Made by a program: the position numbers and the translations under genes. Below are positions 25,022 to 32,837 of a stretch of DNA of 63,870 nucleotides, piece by piece. The first letter of the stretch is position 1, and every line of letters begins with the position of its first letter. Below the pieces are notes generated by a model. The model saw only the letters and a program-made list of their open reading frames with translations. It was not told the origin of the DNA and made no database searches. The DNA comes from Paractinoplanes atraurantiacus (GTDB taxonomy: Bacteria; Actinomycetota; Actinomycetes; Mycobacteriales; Micromonosporaceae), in NCBI RefSeq assembly GCF_900215205.1, contig NZ_OBDY01000043.1:1-63870 (forward strand). Direction: 5' to 3'.

Positions 25022-26083
25022 TCAGTACGCGCTGGAGAGATCCGACGTGGCATTGCCCGCGTCATATTGACGGTCTTGAATGATGATGTCCTGACCGACC
25101 GGCTCGCCGGACAGGAACTTGCCGGCGGTCTCGAAGGCCAGCGGGCCGAACCGCGGGTTCGACTCGATGACGGCCGACGCCCAGCCGTCCACGATGGCCT
25201 GCACGGCGCCCTTGGTGCCGTCGATCGAGACGACCTTGACGTCGCCGGCCTTCTTGCCGGCGCCCTTGAGGGCGGTGATGGCGCCGAGAGCCATCTCGTC
25301 GTTCTCGCCGTAGATCCCGTTGATGTCCGGATTGGACTGCAGCAGTTGCTCGGTGACTTTCTGCCCGTCCTCACGGGCGAAGTTGCCCGTCTGTTCAAAG
25401 ACGATCTGAACGTCCGGCGCGATCTTCGCGATCTCGTCCTTGAAGCCGCTCGTCCGCAGCGTGGTCACGTTGTTGCCGGGCGAGCCGAGCAGGATGGCGA
25501 CCTTGCCCTTGTTGCCGAGCGCCTTCGCCATCTCGGTGGCAGCGCGTTTGCCCTGCTCAGCGAAGTCGGAACCGATGAAGGTCAGATAGTCCCGACACGG
25601 CGTGGCATTGATCTTCCGGTCGATCGTGATGATCGGGATGTGCTTGGCCGACGCCTTGGCGAACACCGAGTCCCATCCGTCAGAGTTCAGAGGCGCGATG
25701 ACAAGCAGCTGCACACCGGAGTCGATCATTTGCTCGACGTCGCTGATCTGCTTGTTGAACTGCGAATTCGCATTGGTGGTCGTCAAATTGACGATGCCTT
25801 GTTTCGCGGCCTCGTCCTCGATCGACTGGGTCTCGGCGATCCGGAACGGGTTGGCCTCCTTCTCCGACTGGGAGAAGCCGACCTTGGCCGTCTTGAGGTC
25901 CACCTTGGACCCGCCGTACTGCTCGATCGTGCAGGTGGCGGCACCGGCGGCGGCCGACTGGGCAACCTGGGCACCGCCGCCCGCGGCGGCCGGGGTGGGG
26001 TCGTTGTCCTCGGACTTGGCGCAGGCGCTGAGCAGGAGAAGGGCCGCGCCGAGAATGGCGGCAGCAGGGCGCACACGGGTCAT
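25022..26083 (-). CDS. Sugar ABC transporter substrate-binding lipoprotein (YtfQ-like)
   Basis: 353 residues from the ATG at 26083 (AAGGAG upstream); an earlier in-frame ATG at 26140 is less likely. Lipobox LLLSAC. After an Ala/Gly linker comes a type I periplasmic-binding fold: KVGFSQSEKEANPFRIAETQ, LLVIAPLNSDGWDSV, IITIDRKIN, GIYGENDEMALGAI. These resemble YtfQ, the established galactofuranose-binding protein. It is the first gene of the operon. With the AbfB-bearing GH2 enzyme this points to a pentose or hexose furanose, but the substrate is inferred. Confidence 0.9.
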   Translation of the reverse strand: MTRVRPAAAILGAALLLLSACAKSEDNDPTPAAAGGGAQVAQSAAAGAATCTIEQYGGSKVDLKTAKVGFSQSEKEANPFRIAETQSIEDEAAKQGIVNLTTTNANSQFNKQISDVEQMIDSGVQLLVIAPLNSDGWDSVFAKASAKHIPIITIDRKINATPCRDYLTFIGSDFAEQGKRAATEMAKALGNKGKVAILLGSPGNNVTTLRTSGFKDEIAKIAPDVQIVFEQTGNFAREDGQKVTEQLLQSNPDINGIYGENDEMALGAITALKGAGKKAGDVKVVSIDGTKGAVQAIVDGWASAVIESNPRFGPLAFETAGKFLSGEPVGQDIIIQDRQYDAGNATSDLSSAY

Positions 26084-26162
26084 GAGGAGTGGCTCCTTGC
26101 GGTGGATGTGACATCGGGGAGTAACCGCTTGGAAACACATTCCTGCACTAACGAACTTTTCT

Positions 26163-26168
26163 TGTCAA
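26163..26168 (-). promoter_or_regulatory. Possible -35 box of the sugar operon
   Basis: TTGACA is read on the minus strand about 80 nt upstream of the binding-protein ATG. No convincing -10 partner was found at 17 nt, so this is tentative. Confidence 0.3.
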
Positions 26169-26209
26169 GAGCATCCGCCGCAAACGATCAGGAACGCACG
26201 TGCTTCACC

Positions 26210-26223
26210 GGAAAGCGCTTTCC
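26210..26223. promoter_or_regulatory. LacI-type operator upstream of the sugar operon
   Basis: GGAAAGCGCTTTCC is a perfect 14-bp palindrome with a central CG, the usual form of LacI/GalR-family sites. It lies about 127 bp upstream of the binding-protein start. No LacI gene adjoins this operon, so the regulator is probably encoded elsewhere. Confidence 0.7.
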
Positions 26224-26289
26224 CGCATCGACACCGATGATCAGAATGCGACAACCGGCGGCGCTTGCGGGGTTCGGCGCTTCGTGGGC

Positions 26290-27200
26290 CGCGCTGTGCG
26301 CTTCCTTCCTTGCGCAGACGGGTGCGACGCCTGCGTTCCTGCGGCGGCGCCTGCGTTTGTGGTGCAGCGGCGCCTGCGTTTGTGGCGTAGCGGGCCCCCG
26401 TTGTGGCGCGGCGGGCCCGCGTTTGTGGTGCGGCGGTGGGGCGGGCTCGCGTTGTGGCGGGGCGGCGCGGCAGGGCCTGCGTTTGTCGTGCTGCGATGCG
26501 GTCGGCGCCTGCGTCTGTTTTGTGCGGACGTGTAGGAGACGTCTTGTTTGTTTGCGCGGCGGCGCGTGCGATGCACGGCGTTTTGACGCGGCGGCGCGGG
26601 CTTTCTTGCGCGAGGGCGCCCGCAAGGCAAGCGCCTCTTCACGCGGCGGGCCCGGTGGTGTGGGCACTTCGTTCGCGGCGCAGCGGGGGCGGCGTCGGGC
26701 GCTTGTTTGCAGGGAGGGGTTGGGCGTTTGTTTGCGCGGCGGCGCGGGCGGCGCGAGGCGCTTGTTCGCGGGGCGGGCTGGGCGGTGGTGGCGCTTTGGT
26801 TGCGTGGCGGCGCTGCTTCGCGGGGGAGGTGCTGGCGCTTTGGGTGCGTGGCGGCGCGGGCGGCGCTTGTTCGGGGGAGGGCTGGGCCGTGTGGGCACGT
26901 TGGTTGCGCGGCGGCGCGGACGCCGTGGGTGGCGTCGGGCGGTGGTTCGCGGGAAGGTGCTGACGCTTTGGTTGTGCGGCGGCGTGGGTGGCGCGAGGCG
27001 TTTGTTCGCGGGGTGGGCTGGGCGGTGCTGGCGCTTTGGTTGTGCGGCGGCGGGGGTGGTGTCGGGCGGTGGTTCGCGGGGAGGTGCTGGCGCTTTGGTT
27101 GCGCGGCGGTGTGGGCGGCGCGAGGTGCTTCTTCGCGGGCGGACGGGGCGGTGCGGCGGGTGTTTGCGCGGCGGTGGCCGGTGGGGGACGCCTGGGTTTG
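26290..27200. repeat. Low-complexity degenerate repeat tract, about 0.9 kb
   Basis: The plus strand is strongly G/T-rich and C/A-poor and built of imperfect repeats. The left part (26330-26520) repeats GCGTTTGTGG-type units at roughly 30 bp. The right part repeats a block around GCGCTTTGGTTGCGCGGCGG at about 26791, 26835, 26895, 26962, 27031 and 27090, i.e. every 44-69 bp. Both strands have long stop-free frames, but the translations are only Pro/Arg/Ala/Lys or Gly/Arg/Trp low-complexity and look like by-products of composition. I cannot assign a gene here. Confidence 0.75.
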
Positions 27201-27201
27201 G

Positions 27202-30200
27202 TCAGGTGGCGGTGCGGGTGACGTCCCAGCGGGCCGACATTGCGGCGTAGAGGCGGCGGGCCTCGTCGGGGCGCTCGCCTCTGAGGGTGGCGGCGTCTTC
27301 GAGGGCCTGTGCCAGTTCGAAGACCCGGCCTACCTTGCGGTAGTGCTCGGCCGCGGCCAGGGCCGGGGCCGGGTCGCCCGTGGAGAGGGCCTGGCAGCGT
27401 AGGTTGGCCGCGTAGGCGCGGGCCGGGCGTACCTCGCGGTCGGCCTCGGCGGCGCAGATGGCGGCCGCGCGTTCGGCGATGTCGGTGCGGTCCTGGGCCA
27501 GGGCCAGTCGCACCACGCCGGGCAGCCACTGGTGGCGCAGCATGATCGGCGCGTAGGCGGGCTGGAGCAGGGGCTGAAGCAGTTCCAGGGCCTCGTCCGG
27601 CCGGCCCCGCTGCTCGGCCGCCAGCGCCCTCGCGACCAGGAGGAAGTCGCAGTTCTCGCGTTCGGCCTCGCTTGCCGGCACGGCGTCGGCCGCGCCCAGG
27701 TGGGCGGCGGCCAGGTCCTGCGCGTCGCGGTGCAGGGCGATCAGCGCCGCCACGCCGTGCAGGAGCATGGTGATCGCGCCCGGTTCGCGCTGGCCGTGGA
27801 AGGTGATATCGCCGCTGGCCTCGCCGACCTCGGCCAGCGCCTCGTCCCAGCGGCCGAGCCAATAGTCCTGCACCGCCGCCGTGATCCGAAGACCGGCCGG
27901 CAGCGGCACAGCGTCGGGTGGAAGTGGCGCGCCCACGCCGGCGGCCCGCAGGGTTGACTGCGCCTCCTCCAGGCGGTCCAGGTTTTGCAGGGAGAAGAGG
28001 CGGTTGTCGAGCAGGTCGAAGTAGGTTCCGGACAGCGACGGATCGCGGCGCACCACGGCCAGGGCCCGGTCGGCGTGTTCCAGGGCCCGCTCGTGGTCGC
28101 GCCGGATCGAGCTGGTCAGCCAGATCGTCTGGAGGGCGAACGCCGTCTCGTACGGCTGGCCGGCCGCCACCGCCTCGTCGTGCACCCGGCGCGCCCGCTC
28201 CTCGGCCCGGTCCAGGTCGTCCAGGTCGCCGCGGCGGAAGTTGGCCAGCAGCACCCGGTGCCGCGAACGCCAGATCGAGGGCACCCGCTGATCGTCGACC
28301 GCGTCGCGCAGCATCGCCACCGCCTCGGCCTCCTCGCCCCGGCGGTGCCGCATCGTGGCCAGCAGCTGGCGCATCTCGGCCCGGTCGCCCGGGTCGGCGG
28401 CCAGGCTCAGCGCCTCCTCGGCCTCCGTCATCGGGAAGCGCTCGCGCCGGAACTCCAGCCGCACCAGCGCCACCAGCAGCACCCCGCGCTGCTCGGCCGA
28501 GGGCAGGTCGGTGGCGAGCGTGCGCCGGATCAGGTCGCCGGCGATCTGCGGGGCCCGGCGCACCACCTCGGCGTGGTGTTCGACCAGCCACGACAGCACC
28601 CAGGTGTCGACCGCGGGGGCCGAGGCGTTGAGCTGCTCGGCGACCCGGGTCAGCGGCGCGCCGCCGGCCGCCAGCACCTCGGCCGCGTGCCGGTGCAGGC
28701 CCGCCCGCAGTGCCGGCGGGACGCTGGCGACCAGCGCCTGGCGCAGGAACGGGTGGCGGAACGCCAGGTCGGTGCCGCTGTCCACCAGCACGCTGGCCGA
28801 CAGGGCCTCCTCCAGCGCCCCGACCAGGTCGAGGGCCGAGCGGCCGGTGACCGCCACGACTTCGCTGACCGAGAACTCCGAGCCGAGCAGGGCCGCCAGC
28901 CGCAGCACCTCGCGGGTTTCGCCGGAGAGCACGTCCAGGGCCGCGTGCACCGCGTCGAGCAGGGTCTGCGGCGGGTCGACGGTCACGTCCGGCCCGATGT
29001 CGGCCCGGCCGCCCGAGATCTCCACCGCGTCGCGCTGTCGCAGCGCCTCGACCAGTTCGCGGGCGAACAGCGGGTTGCCGCCGGAGCGGGCGGCCAGCGC
29101 CCGCAGGTTCGGGCCGGGCGGGGCGCCGATCAGCGCGCCGACCAGGCGGTCGAGCTCGGCCGGGGCGAGCGGGCCGAGGTCGAGCGGCATCCGCTGGCGG
29201 GAGCGGACCCGGTTGCGCAGCGCGGCCTGGTGTGCGTCGGGCCGGGCCGCCGCGACCAGCAGCAGCGGCGTGCGGGGGACCAGGGCCAGCAGCCGTTCCC
29301 AGACCCGTACGGTCGCGCTGTCGGCCCATTGCATGTCGTCGACGACGAGGATCAGTGGCGCCGTGCCGCAGGCCGAGCGGACGGCGGCCACGATCTGGTC
29401 GTCGGCCGGCTCCGGCCCGTCCTCGTCGCGGGGCTGGCCCAGGGCCCGGAACAGCACCTGCAACGGCACCCGGGAGCCCAGCTGGTCGGCCGCGCCCCAG
29501 GCCACCCGGCATCCGGAGCGGGCGGCGTCGGCGAAGGCGTGTGTCAGCAGCTCGGTCTTGCCGATGCCGGGCTCGCCGGAGATCCAGACGGCGCCGCCGA
29601 CACCGGCCGCCACCGAGCGGACCAGACTTCGAAGGTGATCAATTTCGGCCACCCGGCCGACCCAGGATCGAGCGGCCAGCCCGTCCCGCAGGGCCTTGGC
29701 GATCGGGGTCGGCACGACCGTGCGGGTCGGCCGCTCCTCGGCCCCGCCGAGCACCTGGCGCTGCACCGACCGCAACCCTGGGCCGGGCTCGATGCCCAGC
29801 TCGGCGACGAGGGTGCGCCGGGCCGTGCGGAAGACCTCCAGGGACTCGCCGTGCCGGCCGGCCTGGTGCAGCGCGCGCATCAGCAACTCGTGCAGCGGTT
29901 CGTGCAGGGGATGGTCGTGCACGAGCGCGGTCAGCTCGGCGATCAGCCCGTCGTCGCCGCCCGCCTCCAGCCGCAGCCGGGCCTGCTGCTCGGCCGCGGC
30001 CAGCCGCAGCTCGGCCAGGCGCTGCCGGTCGAGTTCGAGGAAAGGGCCGGCCAGGGTGGCGTACGCGTCGCCGCGCCACAACGCCAGACCGTCGTCGAGC
30101 CGGGCGATCGCGGTGGCCGCGTCGCCCGCCGCCAGGGCGGCGCTCGCCTGCGCACGCAAGGTCTGGAACCGCGCCGAGTCGAGCTGCTGCGGGTCGAGAC

Positions 30201-30474
30201 GCAGCAGATAGCCGCCGGCGCCGGTGCCGAGCATGGGCGGTTCGAGCATGCGGCGCAGCCCCGACACGTACGTATAGACGCTGCCGACCGCCGTGGCCGG
30301 CGGTGAGTCGCCCCAGATGGCGGTGATCAGTTCGTCGCGGCCGACCGTGCGGCCGGCGTGCGCCGCCAGCACCGCGAAGACGGCCCGCTGGCGCGCCGGG
30401 CCCAGGTCGATCTCGTCGGCGCCGACCCACGCGCGCACCGGCCCGAGCACACTGACGCGCAAGTCGTTCGCCAC
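27202..30474 (-). CDS. SARP-type regulator with BTAD and AAA/NTPase domains (AfsR-like)
   Basis: 1090 residues from the GTG at 30474 (GGGAGGA upstream); an in-frame start at 30540 is less likely. Residues about 1-95 are an OmpR-like winged helix (VLGPVRAWVGADEIDLGPAR, LITAIWGDSPPATAVGSVYT). Residues about 95-245 are the bacterial transcriptional activation domain. An ATPase follows with Walker A GEPGIGKTELL and Walker B LILVVDDMQWAD. The last about 450 residues are TPR-like helices. Such proteins activate secondary-metabolite or developmental genes by binding direct repeats. It diverges from a LuxR-type gene with matching repeats between them. Confidence 0.9.
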   Translation of the reverse strand: MANDLRVSVLGPVRAWVGADEIDLGPARQRAVFAVLAAHAGRTVGRDELITAIWGDSPPATAVGSVYTYVSGLRRMLEPPMLGTGAGGYLLRLDPQQLDSARFQTLRAQASAALAAGDAATAIARLDDGLALWRGDAYATLAGPFLELDRQRLAELRLAAAEQQARLRLEAGGDDGLIAELTALVHDHPLHEPLHELLMRALHQAGRHGESLEVFRTARRTLVAELGIEPGPGLRSVQRQVLGGAEERPTRTVVPTPIAKALRDGLAARSWVGRVAEIDHLRSLVRSVAAGVGGAVWISGEPGIGKTELLTHAFADAARSGCRVAWGAADQLGSRVPLQVLFRALGQPRDEDGPEPADDQIVAAVRSACGTAPLILVVDDMQWADSATVRVWERLLALVPRTPLLLVAAARPDAHQAALRNRVRSRQRMPLDLGPLAPAELDRLVGALIGAPPGPNLRALAARSGGNPLFARELVEALRQRDAVEISGGRADIGPDVTVDPPQTLLDAVHAALDVLSGETREVLRLAALLGSEFSVSEVVAVTGRSALDLVGALEEALSASVLVDSGTDLAFRHPFLRQALVASVPPALRAGLHRHAAEVLAAGGAPLTRVAEQLNASAPAVDTWVLSWLVEHHAEVVRRAPQIAGDLIRRTLATDLPSAEQRGVLLVALVRLEFRRERFPMTEAEEALSLAADPGDRAEMRQLLATMRHRRGEEAEAVAMLRDAVDDQRVPSIWRSRHRVLLANFRRGDLDDLDRAEERARRVHDEAVAAGQPYETAFALQTIWLTSSIRRDHERALEHADRALAVVRRDPSLSGTYFDLLDNRLFSLQNLDRLEEAQSTLRAAGVGAPLPPDAVPLPAGLRITAAVQDYWLGRWDEALAEVGEASGDITFHGQREPGAITMLLHGVAALIALHRDAQDLAAAHLGAADAVPASEAERENCDFLLVARALAAEQRGRPDEALELLQPLLQPAYAPIMLRHQWLPGVVRLALAQDRTDIAERAAAICAAEADREVRPARAYAANLRCQALSTGDPAPALAAAEHYRKVGRVFELAQALEDAATLRGERPDEARRLYAAMSARWDVTRTAT

Positions 30475-30628
30475 GTGTCCTCCCAGGTCGGTGAGTGTCA
30501 ACTTCAGGGGAGACGGGCCGGGTGTCAATGGATAACACAAACGGCACGGACGGGCACTGATCGGGGTGAGCGCTTCCCACCCCGTACGAGCCTCTGTTGA
30601 ACTGTTTCATCGGCCTTCCCCGCCCGAT

Positions 30629-30661
30629 GAAGGTTCCGTGAAGGTTCCCTGAAGGCGCTTC
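30629..30661 (+). promoter_or_regulatory. Three direct repeats at 11-bp spacing, candidate SARP binding site
   Basis: TGAAGGTTCCG (30629), TGAAGGTTCCC (30640) and TGAAGGCGCTT (30651) start exactly 11 bp apart. SARP activators are established to bind heptameric direct repeats phased by one helical turn next to the -35 region. CAGACT (30665-30670), 7 bp after the last heptamer, is a plausible -10 for the LuxR-type gene at 30699. Confidence 0.75.
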
Positions 30662-30698
30662 TCACAGACTGGCTCCACCGCCAGACAGGGGAGCAGCC

Positions 30699-31322
30699 GT
30701 GGAACAGATCCGGGTCGCCGTGCAGGCGACGGACCCGCTCAGTCATGCCGGACTCGCCGCGTTGCTGCAGTTCCGGGGTGACCTGACCGTCCTGCGCAAC
30801 GCGCAGCGGGCCGAGGCCGACGTGCTCGTGGTGGCCGCCGAGCGGCTGAGCACCGAGGTGGTGGCCACCCTGCGCCGGGCCGGCGGGGAGACGAGCGCGC
30901 CGGTGGTGCTCGTGGTGCAGGACATCGACGAGGGCGACCTGCTGACCGCTGTCGAGTGCCGGGTCGTGGCGATCCTGCCCCGCGGCGCCGTGAACCCGGA
31001 CCGGCTGGCCCACAGCGTGCGGGCCGCGGCCACCGGCGGCGGGGTGATGCCGCCCAACCTGATCGGCGAGCTGCTCAAGCACGTCGAGCGGATGCAGCGT
31101 GACGTGCTCGCCCCGAACGGGCTGAACGCGTCGGGGCTGAGCCCGCGCGAGGTCGACGTGCTGCGGCTGATGGCCGACGGCTTCGACACCAACGAGATCG
31201 CCGGCAAGCTCTGCTACTCGGAGCGCACCGTCAAGAACGTCATCTACGGCGTGACGCACCGGCTCAAGCTGCGCAACCGCTCGCACGCCGTCGCATATGC
31301 GTTGCGGGCCGGGATGATCTAG
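30699..31322 (+). CDS. LuxR-type regulator with degenerate receiver domain
   Basis: 207 residues from a GTG at 30699 with AGGGGAG upstream. Residues about 1-120 resemble a response-regulator receiver, but the phosphorylation Asp region reads VLVVAAERLS without the acidic pocket, so control by phosphorylation is unlikely. Residues about 143-205 are a LuxR/NarL helix-turn-helix (LSPREVDVLRLMADGFDTNE, SERTVKNVIYGVTHRLKLRN). The stop codon TAG overlaps the left end of the TnpB element. It is probably activated by the divergent SARP-type protein. Confidence 0.88.
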   Translation: MEQIRVAVQATDPLSHAGLAALLQFRGDLTVLRNAQRAEADVLVVAAERLSTEVVATLRRAGGETSAPVVLVVQDIDEGDLLTAVECRVVAILPRGAVNPDRLAHSVRAAATGGGVMPPNLIGELLKHVERMQRDVLAPNGLNASGLSPREVDVLRLMADGFDTNEIAGKLCYSERTVKNVIYGVTHRLKLRNRSHAVAYALRAGMI

Positions 31323-31340
31323 TGCGGTGTCCACTAACGT

Positions 31341-32735
31341 TCACCGGTTGAGGTCCGGTGATGTTGTGGATCCTCGCCCACGGGTGTGGGCGAGCGACTC
31401 CCTACCGCTAATTAGAGGTGGGGCGGGCCTCCGCCGGCCAACTGACCCGCCTGCCGCCGCCCGGGGTGGGGGGCGGCGAGGGTCACGCCGTGCCGTGGCG
31501 ACTCCGGGCAGGCGCCGTCCGGCTCGACGGTGCGTGACCACCTGCGCCGCTATGGGGGTGCAGGTGGTGATAGCGCTGCCCGGGGTGCGGGCGGCGATGG
31601 TGAACGCCGTGGCGAGGTCGCGATGCCCGGCGAACTGACAATGCCGGCAGGCCATGGTCCTGCCGGATGGTTTGGTGATCTTCTTGCCGCAGTGTGGGCA
31701 GGTTGAGGAGGTGCCGCGTTCGTCGACCAGATGCACCCGGATCCCGGCCAGGGCGGCTTTGTCTTGCAGGATTTGCAGTGTGCGGCCGATCTGCCACTGC
31801 CGTAGCCGCAGGTTGTGCCGCCGCCCAGCTTGCACGTCGAGGACGTCGCGGGGATCTCCGACGGTCAAGGTGCCGATCCGGTGGTCGACGGCCCAGCCGA
31901 CCACCGTCTTGGCGGCTTCGTGCAGGGCCTGCCGGGTCCGGCGCCGGTGCCGGCCTCCTATTAGCCGGGCTCGGCGGCGGGTCTTACGCCAGCGCCGTGA
32001 CCCGCGTTGCCCTTTGCTGGGTGCTCGGCGGGCGGTGGCCCGGCGGCGGCCTTTGGTGTCGGCCAGATGCAGGCGGTGCTCGGCGCGGATCGCCCTACCG
32101 GACACCAGCAGGGCGTGGCCGTCGCGGGTGGCGACCGCGAACGGGTGGATGATGCCCAGGTCGACCCCGGCCACCCGGTCCGGGTCGGGTTGCTGGTCGG
32201 CCGGGTAGGTGGCGACCGGCAGTTCGGCGGTGACATCGATCCACAACCGACCGTCGGCGAACAGCAACGTCACCGACCGCACTGTTGCGGCCGGATAGGG
32301 CACCAGCCGGGCCAACCGCAGCAGCAACGGCGGGTAACCCCGCGCGACCGGCAACCGCACCCGGCACCCCTCGAGGCCGAAGGTGCCGTGATACCAGCGG
32401 ATCGGCATCAGAGATCGCCGCCGGCGTGGGAACCGCACCTCGACCGCGCCGGCCTTACGGCGGGCGGCGGCGGAGAACCACGCGTCGGAGTAACGGCGTA
32501 ACACCGATCGGGCACCGGTGCTGTCGAGTTCGCCGAAGGTGCCAGGGCCGGACTGGGCCAGTAGCCGGCACAACTCCTGATAGCCCGCGGCCGGGGCATC
32601 CCCGCGCCGGCGCCGCCACCCGTTGATCTCCAGCGCGCAGGACCACACGTCGCCGGCCGAGCGCAGCAGGCCGAAACAACGCTGACGCTGGGCGTGGGTC
32701 AGCCGCAACCCGGTCCGGGCGGTGCGATGCACCAT
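31341..32735 (-). CDS. TnpB-like RNA-guided nuclease (IS200/IS605-IS1341 type)
   Basis: 464 residues. N-terminal OrfB helix-turn-helix region (GLRLTHAQRQRCFGLLRSAG). RuvC-like core: RuvC-I GVDLGIIHPF (D192), a RuvC-II region TLTVGDPRDVL with GD where canonical TnpB has Glu, and RuvC-III GHRDLATAFT. Zinc-finger Cys pairs TCPHC and ACRHC lie at about residues 343-366. The last about 80 residues are Arg/Pro-rich; that DNA contains hairpins and probably encodes part of the omega RNA. TnpB proteins are established RNA-guided DNA nucleases; activity here depends on the RuvC-II residue. Confidence 0.85.
   Translation of the reverse strand: MVHRTARTGLRLTHAQRQRCFGLLRSAGDVWSCALEINGWRRRRGDAPAAGYQELCRLLAQSGPGTFGELDSTGARSVLRRYSDAWFSAAARRKAGAVEVRFPRRRRSLMPIRWYHGTFGLEGCRVRLPVARGYPPLLLRLARLVPYPAATVRSVTLLFADGRLWIDVTAELPVATYPADQQPDPDRVAGVDLGIIHPFAVATRDGHALLVSGRAIRAEHRLHLADTKGRRRATARRAPSKGQRGSRRWRKTRRRARLIGGRHRRRTRQALHEAAKTVVGWAVDHRIGTLTVGDPRDVLDVQAGRRHNLRLRQWQIGRTLQILQDKAALAGIRVHLVDERGTSSTCPHCGKKITKPSGRTMACRHCQFAGHRDLATAFTIAARTPGSAITTCTPIAAQVVTHRRAGRRLPGVATARRDPRRPPPRAAAGGSVGRRRPAPPLISGRESLAHTRGRGSTTSPDLNR
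31342..31394 (-). ncRNA. Hairpins at the tnpB 3' end, candidate omega-RNA region
   Basis: Two stems lie at the end of tnpB: CACCGG/CCGGTG (31342-31347 with 31355-31360), spanning the stop codon, and a perfect 9-bp stem with 4-nt loop (31373-31381 with 31386-31394) inside the last codons. TnpB guide RNAs are transcribed from this position in studied elements. The guide would extend past the left end toward the LuxR-type gene. Boundaries are inferred. Confidence 0.4.
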
Positions 32736-32837
32736 CGATGCGGCACTAGCGTCGCGCCGTCTAGGCGTGGGGCTAGCATTCCATGGCTGTCAACCTGGCG
32801 AATCTTAATGGACACCGCACTAGCTAGATTCGGCGGC

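Larger units (their letters stand above)
31319..32823. mobile_element. TnpB-bearing insertion element with 19-bp terminal inverted repeats
   Basis: CTAGTGCGGTGTCCACTAA (31319-31337) and TTAATGGACACCGCACTAG (32805-32823) form 19-bp inverted repeats with a single mismatch and bracket one tnpB-type gene. No tnpA lies inside. Typical IS200/IS605 ends carry hairpins rather than matched inverted repeats, so the boundaries are unusual. The left end coincides with the stop codon of the LuxR-type gene. Confidence 0.7.

Noticed and set aside
26290..27200. CRISPR array
   Set aside because: The repeats are degenerate, of uneven spacing and without unique spacers of fixed length; no cas genes are in the window.
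26639..29512. Long minus-strand frame running from the repeat tract into the SARP-type regulator
   Set aside because: Over 27202-29512 it is a low-complexity shadow of the well-supported regulator frame, and over the repeat tract its sequence only mirrors composition.
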